Shown here one piece after another: positions 9,101-19,091 of a stretch of DNA of 64,000 nt; within the stretch, counting starts at the first letter, position 1; each line of letters opens with the position of its first letter. The translations under genes were made by a program, and so were the position numbers. The notes beneath the pieces were generated by a model that saw nothing but the letters and a program-made list of their open reading frames with translations, did no database searches and was not told the origin of the DNA. Source of the DNA: Pseudomonadota bacterium (GTDB lineage: Bacteria; Bdellovibrionota; UBA1018; CAIMNF01); contig JAIXWV010000016.1 in the NCBI GenBank assembly GCA_027491115.1, positions 74,657 to 138,656 on the forward strand, in the 5' to 3' direction.

Positions 9101-10252
9101 GGCAAGCTTCTTTCCGAAGACGGATCCGAAGAGCTTCTCACCAAGGGACAGAAGCTGGATCTGGCGACTCTCGAGAAGGTTCCGTTTGAGCTCCTCGGCT
9201 TCATTCCTGTGAAGAGTGATCTCGAGCAGGAAGTTACGAATCTCGTGAAGGGTGCCAAGAACCGTATCGAATCCGTGCGCTTCGTCTTCAAGGAAAAGAC
9301 CGAAAAGCTGAAGCGCGGTGATGATCTCGCCCCGGGCGTCATCAAGATGGTGCGCATCCAGATCGCGATCAAGAGGAAGCTCCAGGTCGGCGACAAGATG
9401 GCCGGCCGTCACGGTAACAAGGGTGTGATCTCCCGGATCATGCCGATGGAAGACATGCCTTACACCGCGGACGGACGTCCTGTGGACATGGTATTGAACC
9501 CACTCGGCGTTCCTTCCCGGATGAACATCGGGCAGTTGCTCGAACTCACTCTCGGTTGGGCTGCCAAGGGTCTGGGCGACAAGATCACCCACTACCTCGA
9601 GCAATACAAGCCGGAGAACATCCGCAAGCTCCTGAAGGACGTGTATCCTGACAAATCGGTTCAGGACTATTTGGGCAAGGCCTCTGACGAGGATCTGATC
9701 CGGATGGCCCGTCACCTCAAGGACGGGGCTCACTTCTCTTCACCTGTATTCGACGGTGCGTCGGAAGGCGACATCGAGAAGATGTTGAAGCTCGCCGATC
9801 TTCCTTCCTTGGGTAAAACCACGCTGTACGATGGCGTGTCCGGGGAACCGTTCGCGGAGGAAGTGACCGTCGGAGTGATGTACATCCTCAAGTTGCATCA
9901 CCTGGTCGAAGAAAAGATCCACGCCCGTTCCATCGGGCCTTACAGTCTCGTCACGCAGCAGCCGCTCGGGGGTAAAGCCCAGTTCGGTGGTCAGCGTCTC
10001 GGAGAGATGGAAGTGTGGGCGCTCGAGGCTTATGGCGCGGCTCACGCACTCCAGGAATTCCTCACGGTGAAGTCGGACGACGTCACCGGCCGTAACCGGA
10101 TGTACGAAGCGATTGTGAAGGGTGAGCAGCTCCTCGAGCCGGGTCTCCCTGAGTCCTTCAACGTTCTGGTGAAGGAACTCCAGTCTCTCGCGCTCAACGT
10201 CGAGTTGATCGAAGAGGAAGACAACAAGGAACTGAAGGCGGATTTACTCTAA
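6110..10252 (+). CDS. rpoB: DNA-directed RNA polymerase subunit beta
   Basis: A 1380-residue beta subunit. Conserved landmarks are the N-terminal [19 protein letters not shown], the rifampicin region [32 protein letters not shown], the fork loop [14 protein letters not shown] and the active-centre [15 protein letters not shown]. At the C-terminus [24 protein letters not shown] anchors to beta-prime. The stretch [18 protein letters not shown] has the wild-type-like rifampicin-sensitive residues (D, H, R). The ATG at 6110 follows AAAGGAG; an upstream in-frame GTG at 6071 lacks conservation. rpoC begins 58 bases later after a GC-rich hairpin. Confidence 0.98.
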   Translation: MIAPFTEGQRVRREFSKIKTPLEIPNLIELQRRSYDLFLQADVPADRRLNTGLQAVFKSIFPIEDFDKTAALEFESYTLEKPKYDVNECRQRSGTYAAPLKITVRLVVYDVEEETGNRNIRDIKEQEVFMGEIPLMTESGSFIINGTERVIVSQLHRSPGVIFAHDHGKGHSSGKILYSARIIPHRGSWLDFEFDHKDHLYARIDRKRKLPATTLLKALGMTVTEILNRFYKIETLQIEAEGKSAQFFRVVNLEILAGQRAEHDIHDPKTKDLIIAKNRKFSTTVIEKLRAAGVKRLEIPQEAMIGRVLSEDLVDKKTGEVLMEANEEITESKLKDLVAKKVKDLRVIYTDNLTHGSFIRDTLMIDKINTPEEALIDIYKRMRPGDPPTLDAARVLFQNLFFDVERYDLSLVGRMKFNQKFPENKDSKESTILTHQDVLSTLFYLCECNNGRGVIDDIDNLGNRRVRAVGELVENQFRIGLVRMERAVKERMSIQEIETLMPHDLINQKPVSAVVKEFFGSSQLSQFMDQTNPLSEVTHKRRLSALGPGGLTRDRAGFEVRDVHNTHYGRICPIETPEGPNIGLIASLSTFARVNEFGFIQTPYRVIKERKVTDEIQFFTATEEENRIIAQANADALAKKKFETEHAPARKKGEFALVNSDDIELMDVSSSQLVSIAASLIPFLEHDDANRALMGSNMQRQAVPLLRSKAPLVGTGIERVVARDSGHVITSKHEGEVLMVDGGKIVVRRTDDLSEDESGVDIYNLTKYMRSNQNTCVNQRAVVRVGDKVKVGDVLADGPSTDAGELALGQNMLVAFMPWGGYNFEDSILISERVIKDDVFTSVHIEEYECMARDTKLGKEEITRDIPNVGEEALKDIDESGIIRIGAEVKPGDVLVGKVTPKGETQLSPEEKLLRAIFGEKAGDVRDTSLRAPSGVYGTVISAQVLAREGTEHDERSKQIQEESVAKILRDQKIEIDAIKHTTYERVAKVLSGATTTGKLLSEDGSEELLTKGQKLDLATLEKVPFELLGFIPVKSDLEQEVTNLVKGAKNRIESVRFVFKEKTEKLKRGDDLAPGVIKMVRIQIAIKRKLQVGDKMAGRHGNKGVISRIMPMEDMPYTADGRPVDMVLNPLGVPSRMNIGQLLELTLGWAAKGLGDKITHYLEQYKPENIRKLLKDVYPDKSVQDYLGKASDEDLIRMARHLKDGAHFSSPVFDGASEGDIEKMLKLADLPSLGKTTLYDGVSGEPFAEEVTVGVMYILKLHHLVEEKIHARSIGPYSLVTQQPLGGKAQFGGQRLGEMEVWALEAYGAAHALQEFLTVKSDDVTGRNRMYEAIVKGEQLLEPGLPESFNVLVKELQSLALNVELIEEEDNKELKADLL

Positions 10253-10263
10253 ATCATCCAGTG

Positions 10264-10291
10264 GTCGCGGGCCCCGACGGGGGTCCGCGAC
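10264..10291 (+). other. GC-rich hairpin in the rpoB-rpoC gap
   Basis: GTCGCGG (10264-10270) pairs with CCGCGAC (10285-10291), and the interior CCCC/GGGG can extend the stem. There is no T-run. It may stabilise or pause the transcript, or serve as a cleavage site between the two subunit mRNAs. Confidence 0.55.
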
Positions 10292-10310
10292 TCTCAATGA
10301 GGGCAAGAAC

Positions 10311-13300
10311 ATGAAAGATTTGTTGAATTTTTTTGATAAGCCGAAAGATCCACTGAGCTTCAAGGGAATCCGTATTTCCCTGGCATCTCCCGAGAAAATC
10401 CGCGAATGGAGTCTCGGAGAGGTGAAGAAGCCCGAAACCATCAATTACAGGACCTTCAAGCCCGAGCGCGACGGTTTGTTCTGTGCCAAGATCTTCGGGC
10501 CGGTCAAGGACTACGAATGTAACTGCGGTAAGTACAAGCGGATGAAGCACCGCGGAGTGGTTTGCGAGAAGTGCGGAGTGGAAGTGATCCAGTCCAAGGT
10601 TCGTCGTGAGCGTCTCGGTCACATCGAGCTTGCGAGCCCGGTGGCCCACATCTGGTTCCTCCGTTCCGCTCCTTCACGGATCGGCGCCCTCCTGAACTTC
10701 AGCCTGAAAGACCTCGAAAAGGTCCTTTACTGCGAGTCCTATGTGATGCTCGACAAGGGTAACTCTGACGTCGAAGAGGGGACCATTCTCACCGAGGAGA
10801 AGTACAACCAGCTCATCACCGATGGAATCGCCTTCACTGCCGGAATGGGTGGCGAAGCGATCCGCGAGCTCCTCCGCAAGATCGACATCGACCTCGAATC
10901 CAGGAAGTTGCGGATGGCTCTCAAGGAGACCACCTCCGAGGCCCAGCGCACCAAACTTTCCAAGCGTCTTTCGGTCGTGGAAGCTTTCAAGTCCAGCGGC
11001 ATGAACAAGCCCGAGTGGATGATGCTCGACGTGATCCCGGTCATCCCACCCGAACTGCGTCCGCTCGTTCCCCTCGATGGAGGCCGTTTCGCCACCTCCG
11101 ATTTGAACGACCTTTATCGCCGGGTCATCAACCGGAACAACCGTCTCAAGCGCCTGGTCGAGCTGAACGCTCCGGACATCATCATCCGGAACGAGAAGCG
11201 CATGCTCCAGGAGTCTGTCGACGCTTTGTTCGACAACGGCAAGCGCGGCAAGGTCTTCACCGGACCGAACAAGCGCCCTCTGCGTTCTTTGTCCGACATG
11301 CTGAAGGGTAAGACCGGCCGTTTCCGTCAGAACCTTCTCGGAAAGCGTGTGGATTACTCCGGCCGTTCCGTGATCGTCGTCGGTCCCGAGCTCCGCTTGC
11401 ACCAGTGCGGTCTTCCGAAACTGATGGCACTCGAGCTCTTCAAGCCGTTCATCTTCAACAAGCTGATCGAATACGGTCATGTGACCACGATCAAGTCCGC
11501 CAAGAAGATGGTCGAACAACAACGCCAGGAAGTGTGGGACATCCTCGAGGAAGTGGTCAAGGAGCACCCTGTGCTGCTGAACCGCGCTCCGACCCTTCAC
11601 CGTCTCGGGATCCAGGCTTTCGAGCCGATCCTGATCGAAGGTAAGGCGATCCAGCTTCACCCACTCGTCTGTACCGCATTCAATGCGGACTTCGACGGTG
11701 ACCAGATGGCCGTTCACGTGCCGCTCTCGATCGAAGCACAGATCGAAGCCCGTGTTCTGATGATGTCGACCAACAACATCCTTTCTCCTGCACACGGCAA
11801 GCCCATCATCGTACCGTCCCAGGACATCGTCCTCGGGATGTACTACATGACCCGTGAGCGTCCGTTCGCCCGCGGTGAAGGGAAGATCTTCTCCAATCCG
11901 ATCGAAGTGCGTTTCGCCTACGACTCCGGTGTGGTGGATCTCCAGGCCCGCATCAAGTGCCGGATCAACGGAAAGCTCGAAGAGACCACTGTCGGTCGCG
12001 CCCTGCTCTCCGAAATCGTTCCGACCGAGATCGAGTTCAAAACTTTCAACCGGGTTCTCGGTAAGAAGGAATTGGCCGAATTGATCGATGTCTGTTTCCG
12101 TAAGACCGGCAACAAGAAGACCGTCATCCTCGCGGATCAGATCATGCAAACCGGTTTCCGTCAGGCAATGAAAGCCGGGATCTCGATTTCGATCCACGAC
12201 ATGATCATCCCCTCCGAGAAGAAGGGACTGGTCGACACTGCTTACGGTCAAGTCCAGGAAATCGAGAACCAGTACCAAGAAGGTCTGATCACCGATGGCG
12301 AGCGCTACAACAAAGTGATCGACATTTGGGCACAGACCGCGGAACAGGTCACCATGGCGATGATGAAGCACATCTCGACCCAGACCTACCACGCTCCAGA
12401 AGGCTGGACCGGTAAGGACAAGACCCTGACCGGTCCTGCGTTCAACTCGGTGTTCATCATGGCCGATTCCGGAGCCCGGGGCTCGAACGCGCAGATCCGT
12501 CAGTTGGCGGGAATGCGGGGCCTCATGGCCAAGCCGAGCGGGGACATCATCGAAACCCCGATCATCGCGAACTTCCGCGAAGGTCTGTCGGTTCTCCAGT
12601 ACTTCGTTTCGACCCACGGAGCGCGTAAGGGTCTCGCCGATACCGCTCTCAAGACTGCGAACTCCGGGTACCTCACCCGCCGTCTCGTGGACGTGGCCCA
12701 GGACGTGATCGTGACCGAATTCGACTGTCACACCAAGGATGGAATCGTCATGACCGCTCTCATCGAGGGCGGCGAAGTGATCGAGTCCCTGACCAGCCGG
12801 ATCCTCGGACGTGTCACCCTCGAAGACGTGCTCCATCCGAACTCCGGAGAAGTCATGTACAAGGAAGGCACCTTGCTCGAAGAAGAGCAAGTGAAGGCCA
12901 TCGAGCTCGCCGGCGTGGATCAGGTTCTGATCCGGTCCGTGCTCACCTGTCAGTCCCGTTGGGGCATCTGCGCCGCTTGTTACGGACGCGATCTCGGACG
13001 TGGACGTCCGGTGAACATCGGTGAAGCCACCGGGGTCATCGCCGCACAGTCCATCGGGGAGCCGGGAACCCAGCTCACCATGCGGACCTTCCACATCGGT
13101 GGCGCGGCTTCCCGTTCCGCCGAACAGTCCACCCTCCAGGCCAAGACCAAGGGTACGGTAAAGTTCCACAACGTGAACACCGTGAAGAGTCGCGACGGAT
13201 CCACCATTGTGATGGGTCGTAACGGCGAAGTCACTGTGATCGACGCCAACAACCGTGAGCGTGAGCGCTACTCTGTTGTGTACGGAGCGAAGCTCCTCAT

Positions 13301-14450
13301 CGCCGACGGCACCGCAGTCGAGCGGGGAACCATGATCGCCGAGTGGGATCCGTATTCTACTCCGATCATCTCCGAAGTCGGCGGTCGTCTCGTGTACGAA
13401 GACCTCGAAGAAGGCGTGACCATGCAAGAACAGCATGACGCCGTCACCGGTCTCTCACACAAGGTGATCATCGAGTCCAAGACCGACAAGCGCCCGAAGG
13501 TCATGGTCAAAGACGCCAATGGCAATGTGGTCCAGGTCCCGGCCTCCAAGCGGATGGGTGTGTATAACCTCCCTGTCGGCTCGAACCTGATCGTGGACAA
13601 GGACTCAGACATCCTCCCGGGTGATCTGATCGCCAAGATCCATCGCGAGACCTCGAAGACCAAGGACATCACCGGGGGTCTTCCTCGGGTTGCCGAGCTT
13701 TTCGAAGCTCGTAAGCCCAAGGATTCCTCGACAGTCTCCGAGATCGACGGCACCGTCTCTTTCGGCAAAGACACCAAGGGTAAGCGCAAGCTCATCGTCA
13801 CCGCCGATGAAGGTTCCTTTAAGGAGTACAGCATCTCCAAGGGCCGTCACTTGACTGTGAACGAAGGCGACTATGTCAAGAAGGGTGAGCCCCTCTGCGA
13901 CGGTCCGGTCAATCCGCACGACATCCTCAAGGTTCTCGGCGACAAAGCACTTGCCAAGTACCTGGTGGACGAAGTCCAGGAGGTCTACCGCCTCCAGGGT
14001 GTGAAGATCAACGACAAGCACATCGAAGTGATCGTTCGTCAGATGCTCCGCAAGGTGAAAGTGATCGAGAGTGGCGACACCCGGTTCCTTTCCGGTGAAT
14101 CGGTCGAGAGGTTCCAGTTTGACGAAGAAAACCGCAAGGTTCTCGGCAACGGCGGGACCCCGGCGACCTACGAGCCTCTGTTGCTCGGGATCACCAAAGC
14201 GTCCCTGACCACCGAGAGCTTCATCTCGGCGGCGTCTTTCCAGGAAACCACCAAGGTGCTCACCGAAGCCGCGATCAATGGCAAGGTCGACTATCTGAAG
14301 GGCCTGAAGGAGAACGTGATCATGGGTCGTTTGATCCCGGCCGGAACGGGTCTCGGCAAGTACCGTAGCCTGGTATCTAAAGTGGTCGAGACCACGGTCG
14401 AGACCGCTCCTTCCCAAGAGGCGGAAACCGCTTCCCTGAGAAGCATGTAA
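10311..14450 (+). CDS. rpoC: DNA-directed RNA polymerase subunit beta-prime
   Basis: A 1379-residue subunit carrying the catalytic centre. The zinc-binding cysteines near the N-terminus are C70, C72, C85 and C88. The Mg-binding NADFDGD is at residues 458-464, and the bridge/trigger region includes the second zinc site (C-x...[15 protein letters not shown]) and [21 protein letters not shown]. The length and uninterrupted C-terminus match proteobacterial RpoC. GAGGGCAAG precedes the ATG. A terminator starts 8 bases after the stop. Confidence 0.98.
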   Translation: MKDLLNFFDKPKDPLSFKGIRISLASPEKIREWSLGEVKKPETINYRTFKPERDGLFCAKIFGPVKDYECNCGKYKRMKHRGVVCEKCGVEVIQSKVRRERLGHIELASPVAHIWFLRSAPSRIGALLNFSLKDLEKVLYCESYVMLDKGNSDVEEGTILTEEKYNQLITDGIAFTAGMGGEAIRELLRKIDIDLESRKLRMALKETTSEAQRTKLSKRLSVVEAFKSSGMNKPEWMMLDVIPVIPPELRPLVPLDGGRFATSDLNDLYRRVINRNNRLKRLVELNAPDIIIRNEKRMLQESVDALFDNGKRGKVFTGPNKRPLRSLSDMLKGKTGRFRQNLLGKRVDYSGRSVIVVGPELRLHQCGLPKLMALELFKPFIFNKLIEYGHVTTIKSAKKMVEQQRQEVWDILEEVVKEHPVLLNRAPTLHRLGIQAFEPILIEGKAIQLHPLVCTAFNADFDGDQMAVHVPLSIEAQIEARVLMMSTNNILSPAHGKPIIVPSQDIVLGMYYMTRERPFARGEGKIFSNPIEVRFAYDSGVVDLQARIKCRINGKLEETTVGRALLSEIVPTEIEFKTFNRVLGKKELAELIDVCFRKTGNKKTVILADQIMQTGFRQAMKAGISISIHDMIIPSEKKGLVDTAYGQVQEIENQYQEGLITDGERYNKVIDIWAQTAEQVTMAMMKHISTQTYHAPEGWTGKDKTLTGPAFNSVFIMADSGARGSNAQIRQLAGMRGLMAKPSGDIIETPIIANFREGLSVLQYFVSTHGARKGLADTALKTANSGYLTRRLVDVAQDVIVTEFDCHTKDGIVMTALIEGGEVIESLTSRILGRVTLEDVLHPNSGEVMYKEGTLLEEEQVKAIELAGVDQVLIRSVLTCQSRWGICAACYGRDLGRGRPVNIGEATGVIAAQSIGEPGTQLTMRTFHIGGAASRSAEQSTLQAKTKGTVKFHNVNTVKSRDGSTIVMGRNGEVTVIDANNRERERYSVVYGAKLLIADGTAVERGTMIAEWDPYSTPIISEVGGRLVYEDLEEGVTMQEQHDAVTGLSHKVIIESKTDKRPKVMVKDANGNVVQVPASKRMGVYNLPVGSNLIVDKDSDILPGDLIAKIHRETSKTKDITGGLPRVAELFEARKPKDSSTVSEIDGTVSFGKDTKGKRKLIVTADEGSFKEYSISKGRHLTVNEGDYVKKGEPLCDGPVNPHDILKVLGDKALAKYLVDEVQEVYRLQGVKINDKHIEVIVRQMLRKVKVIESGDTRFLSGESVERFQFDEENRKVLGNGGTPATYEPLLLGITKASLTTESFISAASFQETTKVLTEAAINGKVDYLKGLKENVIMGRLIPAGTGLGKYRSLVSKVVETTVETAPSQEAETASLRSM

Positions 14451-14457
14451 TGTTATG

Positions 14458-14492
14458 ATCCGGGTCTGGCCGATGGTCAGATCCGGATTTTT
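14458..14492 (+). terminator. Terminator of the rpoBC operon
   Basis: ATCCGGGTCTGGCC (14458-14471) pairs with GGTCAGATCCGGAT (14475-14488), a 14-bp stem with two mispairs or wobbles, followed by five T. It ends only 4 bases before tRNA-Val. Confidence 0.8.
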
Positions 14493-14495
14493 GGA

Positions 14496-14570
14496 GCGAG
14501 CATAGCTCAGCGGTAGAGCACTACCTTCACACGGTAGGGGTCACAGGTTCAAATCCTGTTGCTCGCACCA
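14496..14570 (+). tRNA. tRNA-Val (anticodon CAC)
   Basis: A 75-base cloverleaf. Acceptor GCGAGCA pairs with TGCTCGC, and encoded CCA is present. The anticodon stem CTACC/GGTAG closes loop TTCACAC, giving CAC. It begins just after the rpoC terminator T-run. Confidence 0.95.
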
Positions 14571-14597
14571 TTCTTCTTCGATATAAGTTTTGCATCC

Positions 14598-14673
14598 GGG
14601 CGATTAGCTCAGTTGGTAGAGCAGGATGTTTACACCGTCAAGGTCGGGAGTTCGAGCCTCTCATCGCCCACCA
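14598..14673 (+). tRNA. tRNA-Val (anticodon TAC)
   Basis: A 76-base cloverleaf with acceptor GGGCGAT/ATCGCCC and encoded CCA. The anticodon loop TTTACAC gives TAC. The anticodon stem has one mismatch at its outer pair (G27-A43). It sits 27 bases after the CAC isoacceptor and shares its terminator. Confidence 0.94.
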
Positions 14674-14688
14674 AATATTGAATAGTTA

Positions 14689-14720
14689 AAAGCCCGACTT
14701 CCAAGAGGTCGGGCTTTTTT
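14689..14720 (+). terminator. Terminator after the tRNA-Val pair
   Basis: AAAGCCCGAC (ending 14698) pairs with GTCGGGCTTT (from 14708) around a 9-base loop, running into TTTTTT. Confidence 0.9.
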
Positions 14721-14765
14721 CATTTTTTTTGTGTTTCAGAGAATGAGTCCGTTAAACTGAGACGG

Positions 14766-16976
14766 ATGAGACTGTCACTGATCGGCATTTTTTCGTTCTG
14801 GGTCCTGCTCACTCCGGGGTTGTCCGGTGCGTATCAGTTTCCGGCGGATCCCAAGCTATGGACCGATGCCGAGGTCGAGTCGTTTCTCTTTTTGAGTCAG
14901 ATCCAGGGAAAAACCGGGCTCAACAAGGACAGTAACTTGTGTATCGCCATCACCGAACCGGTCCCGGGTGGTAAACAGACCATGCGCATCATTTCCAAGG
15001 TCGGCGACAACGGGAAGGGCGGGCTGTTCATAACTGGAAAAGCCGAGATCGCAAAAGGGTCTCCCGAAGAAGAGGATCTGAATCGCATCAAGCAAATCGC
15101 CACCATGGCCTCGGGTTACCAGGCGGCGATCATGGACTACGATGAGTCCAAGGGCATGCCCACGGTGAACCCGGACACCAAGAGTTACATGAGTGCTCAG
15201 GTGATCGGCTATACCGATGGCGAAGGGATTGGAAGGCAGCTCTCCGCTTCTCTCAGCAATTCCGGTCAGACTTACACCACGAACAAGGAGTTGGGGATGT
15301 ACCGCGCAAAGTACTTGTCCACCCAACTGGGGCTTTCGAATTCCTTCGGGCAGGTTATCCAGTCGAGCATCCAGGCCGAACCGGCCATGAAGGACGAAAA
15401 ATACAAGGGCATCAGGGATTGTGCAACCTGGCGGACTGCCGAGGTGCGCATGTCATTCCAGACCGGCTCCAAGGTCACCGACTCGGCCACCTGGGCCATG
15501 GCCACCCAAATGGCGCCCGAGAAGCAGCGATTGATGATGCAGTACGAGGCTGCTCGCCAGATGCGCGAGGCGCTGACCACACTGAACGCCCAGGTGATGC
15601 GGGTCGAAAAACCCTGGCCCTCGCCTTCGCCCGGGGGGACGCCCAATCCGACTGACAGACCCTTTTACGAGATGAATGCGAATTTCCAGAGTTATTGCGA
15701 TGTAGCAATCAAATGGTTCAAGCAATACCGTGAGGTGGACAGAACTTACGTGGCCCTTACGGGTTGTAAATTATTTCCGAACACAGCCGGGCGTGGGGCC
15801 TGTTACTACGGATGCGATCAGGGGCGGCTGAGTCTGACGCCACCGAATTCCCTGGCGGGTTCACCCATTTCTTTCAGTCCCTATTTCTCGCCCAAAGAAG
15901 CGAAAGATCTTGCAACCGGGGTGAACCCGGTCAGTTACAAGCAATTTGAAAAACTCAGTGAATCGGCAAAAAAGGACCCGGGCATCGTAGCCGCGCTGAA
16001 AGTCATGCAGGATGAGCGTGCCTCGAAGCTCGACGGAGTGCTCAAGGCCTCTTTCCCGGAGTGTGCGGCAAGTGAATCCTCCCTCAATGACTTGAAGACC
16101 CTCATGGCCCAGGTCATCCCGGTGCTTTCATCCTGCAGGGCCCAGAGTCCGATTCCGGAAGTGAAAGGCGATAGTGCCACCTGTGCCCAAGCCGCCACGC
16201 TCAAGGCGGCGAATGGAACCGGCATGTCGGGACGGCTGATGAAGTGCATCAGCATGAAGCGGGTGATGGATTCCATGTACGGACAAGGAGAATGCCGACC
16301 CGGAAAAGAGTTCACGAAGGTGACTTTCCCGCACATGAACGCGAACTTGGGTTGCAAGTACTGTGGAAGCGGATGGAGCACGCACGGTGGAGCGGCGGAA
16401 TTCAAGGAGCGCTATGATTTCAGTGTGACGCATTTTCATGATGAGAACACCACGACGACTGTTCCCACCTTCGGAGCCTTGCAGAAGCCCGGGATCCATC
16501 AGATCTCGAATTGTGCGGATTGTAGCTGTACCGAGAAGTCGAAAAAACTCGCGAAAATATTCACCGTAGAGGAGGCGAGCAGCGATAAGTCGGTCATCGA
16601 TACTGTCGACAAGAACAGCTGCTACTGCACGCCCCCGGTGGCACCTTCCTGTGCGGTTGGGCCTCAGGGCGCGACCGGAGAAAGTACGGGAACCTCCCTC
16701 GGGCAGAAATACTTTTTTGATTCGTGCGCCCAGAAGTTCGTAGCGGTCGCCACGCCCGGAACCGGTAAGGATGCCAAAAGCGTCCAGATCCTCAATCTGG
16801 TCCAGCAGTTCAACTCCGGTTGCGGAAACGATCCGAAACAGTGTGTCCCGACCTTGGCCGATGCCCGCTCCAAGGTGAACAAAATGCTGTGCGAATCACA
16901 AGGGGTGAAGATTCCCACCGACGATCCGATCCTGGATTGCTCGAAAGAGGCCGGAGTGACCTTCGATCAGGACTAA
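14766..16976 (+). CDS. Secreted cysteine-rich protein with an OmpA-like domain
   Basis: A 736-residue protein with a signal peptide (MRLSLIGIFSFWVLLTPGLSG, cleavage near residue 22). Around residues 145-235 the pattern GYTDGEG, then NKELGMYRAKYLSTQL, then WRTAEVRMSF matches the spacing of OmpA-C-like peptidoglycan-binding domains, though it is divergent. The C-terminal half has many cysteines, for example CKYCGSGW, NCADCSCTEK and CYCTPP, suggesting disulfide-stabilised periplasmic or surface modules. No catalytic motif was recognised. The gene stands alone after the tRNA terminator and converges with the rhodanese gene, overlapping it by 4 bases. The OmpA-like call is moderate; overall function is unknown. 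Confidence 0.7.
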   Translation: MRLSLIGIFSFWVLLTPGLSGAYQFPADPKLWTDAEVESFLFLSQIQGKTGLNKDSNLCIAITEPVPGGKQTMRIISKVGDNGKGGLFITGKAEIAKGSPEEEDLNRIKQIATMASGYQAAIMDYDESKGMPTVNPDTKSYMSAQVIGYTDGEGIGRQLSASLSNSGQTYTTNKELGMYRAKYLSTQLGLSNSFGQVIQSSIQAEPAMKDEKYKGIRDCATWRTAEVRMSFQTGSKVTDSATWAMATQMAPEKQRLMMQYEAARQMREALTTLNAQVMRVEKPWPSPSPGGTPNPTDRPFYEMNANFQSYCDVAIKWFKQYREVDRTYVALTGCKLFPNTAGRGACYYGCDQGRLSLTPPNSLAGSPISFSPYFSPKEAKDLATGVNPVSYKQFEKLSESAKKDPGIVAALKVMQDERASKLDGVLKASFPECAASESSLNDLKTLMAQVIPVLSSCRAQSPIPEVKGDSATCAQAATLKAANGTGMSGRLMKCISMKRVMDSMYGQGECRPGKEFTKVTFPHMNANLGCKYCGSGWSTHGGAAEFKERYDFSVTHFHDENTTTTVPTFGALQKPGIHQISNCADCSCTEKSKKLAKIFTVEEASSDKSVIDTVDKNSCYCTPPVAPSCAVGPQGATGESTGTSLGQKYFFDSCAQKFVAVATPGTGKDAKSVQILNLVQQFNSGCGNDPKQCVPTLADARSKVNKMLCESQGVKIPTDDPILDCSKEAGVTFDQD

Positions 16977-17395
16977 GGCTGAGTATTCTGTGATTTCATT
17001 CCTGCGCCGACCAAGCCCGAATAACCACCTGCATTCCGGACTTTGAATCCGCGTTTTTCGAGGATGGATGCCGCCTGGCCGGAGCGATTTCCGCTCCGAC
17101 AATACAGCAGGATCTCTTTCGAGCGATCCAGCTTGGCGAGTTCAGCCTCGGTGCTTGACGAGTTCTCTTTGAGTCCCGACAGTGGAATCCACCTTGCTCC
17201 TTCCACCATTCCGGCATCGACTTCGTCTCTCTCACGGACGTCGACAAAAATGCCCTCTCCAGCTTTCATGGATTGGACCGCCTCTTCAGGTTTGATGTGA
17301 TGTTTGGAGAGTCGATTGGCCATTCCGGATTGGAAAAAAAGGATCGTTGCTGCCAGGGCCATCAAAAACGCATTCAGGACATTTTTCTTCGTCAT
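16973..17395 (-). CDS. Membrane-anchored rhodanese-like sulfurtransferase
   Basis: A 140-residue protein with an N-terminal hydrophobic segment (about residues 8-24) acting as anchor or signal. A single rhodanese domain follows, with FVDVRERDEVDAGMVEGA and the active-site loop CRSGNRSG, where the cysteine carries the persulfide. Such domains move sulfane sulfur between acceptors. GAGGATG lies ahead of the ATG. It lies 9 bases downstream of a broken metallo-hydrolase of the persulfide-dioxygenase type, which suggests the pair once handled persulfides at the envelope. Confidence 0.88.
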   Translation of the reverse strand: MTKKNVLNAFLMALAATILFFQSGMANRLSKHHIKPEEAVQSMKAGEGIFVDVRERDEVDAGMVEGARWIPLSGLKENSSSTEAELAKLDRSKEILLYCRSGNRSGQAASILEKRGFKVRNAGGYSGLVGAGMKSQNTQP

Positions 17396-17404
17396 GGGAC
17401 ATCC

Positions 17405-18087
17405 TCATTTGAAGTTGTGGAGAAGGGATTCCTTGAGCAGTTTCGGCGGGCGACCGACCCAAGCTCCGCCATCATTCAGGTACTCTTCCTGGGATTGACC
17501 CAAGGCAGGATTGATGCGCAATTGTGTGGCCCAGCTGCTGATTCGTCCCCCCTCCTGGTCATGGCCGGGAAGCATGATTTGTTCCGGACCCAATAGGGCC
17601 TTCAATTTCTGGAGACTCTCAAAATGCTCGATGGGGTTTCCTGTGGGGAGATCGTCGCGACCTGTGTCAGCATAAAACACGGTGTCGCCAGTGAAGGCAA
17701 AGGGGCCCCAAACCGGGGTCAGGCCATCCCAAGTGTGGCCAGGTGTGACCAAAAGGTCTAGCGGACCAGCAGCCGTCGAAATTCGGGTATCTTTAAGGGA
17801 GTCTTCAGGACTTCAGCGAGGACCGAAGCGCCACTGAGGTGGTCGGCATGAGTGTGGGTATCAATGACTGCTAAATAGCGATAACCCACGAGCTCTTGAG
17901 AAACTTGAACAGAAAGCTCGTGGTCGTCCAGCAGGGGATCTATCCAGAGCGCTTCCTGCGAACCACGATTGAATGCCAAATAGCTTAGGTTGTCCTCATT
18001 CACCAAAATCTTCAGCTCCCACGGCGAGGGAAGGATGGATCCATCCAGGCAGAGGGAGCTGAAGTTTTTGATAATCGCACGATTCAT
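17405..18087 (-). pseudogene. Metallo-beta-lactamase-fold hydrolase, persulfide-dioxygenase-like, broken by frameshift
   Basis: The 5' part starts at ATG 18087 and carries the metal motif THTHADHLSG, then stops at TAG 17760-17758. The 3' part continues in another frame with VTPGHTWDG, FTGDTVFYADTGRDD and LPGHD, the remaining MBL/ETHE1-type motifs. The whole span is 683 bases, not divisible by three. Restoring frame near 17779-17784 gives a continuous product, and the stretch between HADH and PGHT looks about 15 residues shorter than in ETHE1-type enzymes. This points to a real deletion rather than a single miscalled base. ETHE1 enzymes oxidise glutathione persulfide; the adjacent rhodanese supports that role. 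A sequencing error remains possible. Confidence 0.8.
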
Positions 18088-18131
18088 GCGACTAAATATA
18101 ACTTATAAATAATATTATACAAGAATTATAT

Positions 18132-18566
18132 CTAGTTCTTCTGGCCGGATGAGCGTTTCGAGTTGATTCGGAAGGTGCCTTTTTTGGGGTCCAGGCTCCT
18201 GACGCTGACAGAATTACGGATCTGGGACACATTGCCCTCTGCATCCATGGTGTCTTGAGCCATGGAAAGCTCGATCACATTACCGTTCGACCGTGCATGA
18301 ACCACATCACGAATGTTGTCGATCTCGATCTTCTGACCTTCGGCCATCGGGTCTTCGGGCATGGCGACGAGCGTGAGGAGCATTCCATTCATGGCCGGAT
18401 CCCAGGCGCATTTGCCGATCAGGTTTGCGTAGGCGTAACCCTTAAGGGGGAGTTGCTTTAGGAAGCAAAGGTCCAGGTCGTCCTGTGTTTTTGTCGCGGT
18501 AACAATGGTTTGAGCATTGGCGGTGAAAGAAAGCAAAAGGGCGGTAATGACGAGTGAGGTTTTCAT
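18132..18566 (-). CDS. Small secreted protein of unknown function
   Basis: A 144-residue protein with a signal peptide (MKTSLVITALLLSFTANAQ, cleavage after residue 18 or 19). The mature part has two cysteines (DLCFLKQ and GKCAWD) that could form one disulfide. No family was recognised. AAGGAG precedes the ATG closely. The upstream region is shared with the divergent DUF2237 gene and contains TTGACA on the minus strand (complement of 18620-18625). The gap to the metallo-hydrolase gene downstream is very AT-rich. Confidence 0.75.
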   Translation of the reverse strand: MKTSLVITALLLSFTANAQTIVTATKTQDDLDLCFLKQLPLKGYAYANLIGKCAWDPAMNGMLLTLVAMPEDPMAEGQKIEIDNIRDVVHARSNGNVIELSMAQDTMDAEGNVSQIRNSVSVRSLDPKKGTFRINSKRSSGQKN

Positions 18567-18618
18567 GATTCTCCTTTGGGATGAATGGAAGCGGTATGGT
18601 TAACGCAGCGCAGCGTGC

Positions 18619-18647
18619 TTGTCAAGGAGGTGTTTCTAAATTAAATA
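18619..18647 (+). promoter_or_regulatory. Candidate promoter of the DUF2237 gene
   Basis: TTGTCA (18619-18624) and TTAAAT (18641-18646) are separated by 16 bases and lie just ahead of the ATG at 18654. A minus-strand TTGACA overlaps the same -35, so the two divergent genes may compete for polymerase. Confidence 0.4.
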
Positions 18648-18653
18648 CCGACC

Positions 18654-19022
18654 ATGTCCCTTCAAAAGAATGTGCTTGGAACCCCTCTTCGAACCTGTTC
18701 CCGGGATCCTCTGACCGGGTTTTTCCGGAACGGCTGCTGTGAAACGGACGGGGAGGATGCGGGGGAGCACACCGCCTGTGTTCGGGTCACCGCGAAGTTT
18801 CTCGATCACCAGAAAAGTGTGGGTAATGATCTCAGTACCCCCTTCCCGCAATTCGGCTTTCCCGGGCTAAGTCCGGGTGATCAGTGGTGCGTGTGTGCTG
18901 GTCGATATGTTCAAGCCTATCGCGCCGGTATCCGTGCCCCATTGGTGCTCGAGGCGACTCACGAGAGTCTGCTGGATTATCTTTCAATAGAGGAGTTGAA
19001 GGCGGTTGCCATCGATTTTTGA
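18654..19022 (+). CDS. DUF2237 family protein
   Basis: A 122-residue protein matching the DUF2237 family nearly end to end: NVLGTPLRTCSRDPLTGFFRNGCC, then GEHTACVRVT, GNDLSTPFPQFGFPGL and GDQWCVCAGRYVQAYRAG, ending in VLEATHESLLDYLSIEELK. The family is small and widely spread in bacteria with several conserved cysteines; its biochemical role is not established. It starts at ATG 18654 with a candidate promoter close by and lies 69 bases before cysK, possibly in one transcript. Confidence 0.9.
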   Translation: MSLQKNVLGTPLRTCSRDPLTGFFRNGCCETDGEDAGEHTACVRVTAKFLDHQKSVGNDLSTPFPQFGFPGLSPGDQWCVCAGRYVQAYRAGIRAPLVLEATHESLLDYLSIEELKAVAIDF

Positions 19023-19091
19023 GCGCTGCAGCCTTTTTTGTGTCAAAACACCGTCCTTTCTCCCGAATTCCTGTCGGGCTATTCTCATGGC

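Noticed and set aside
5978-9733. Very long minus-strand open frame across rpoB
   Set aside because: It is antisense to a clearly coding rpoB. The codon bias of rpoB leaves the complement free of stops.
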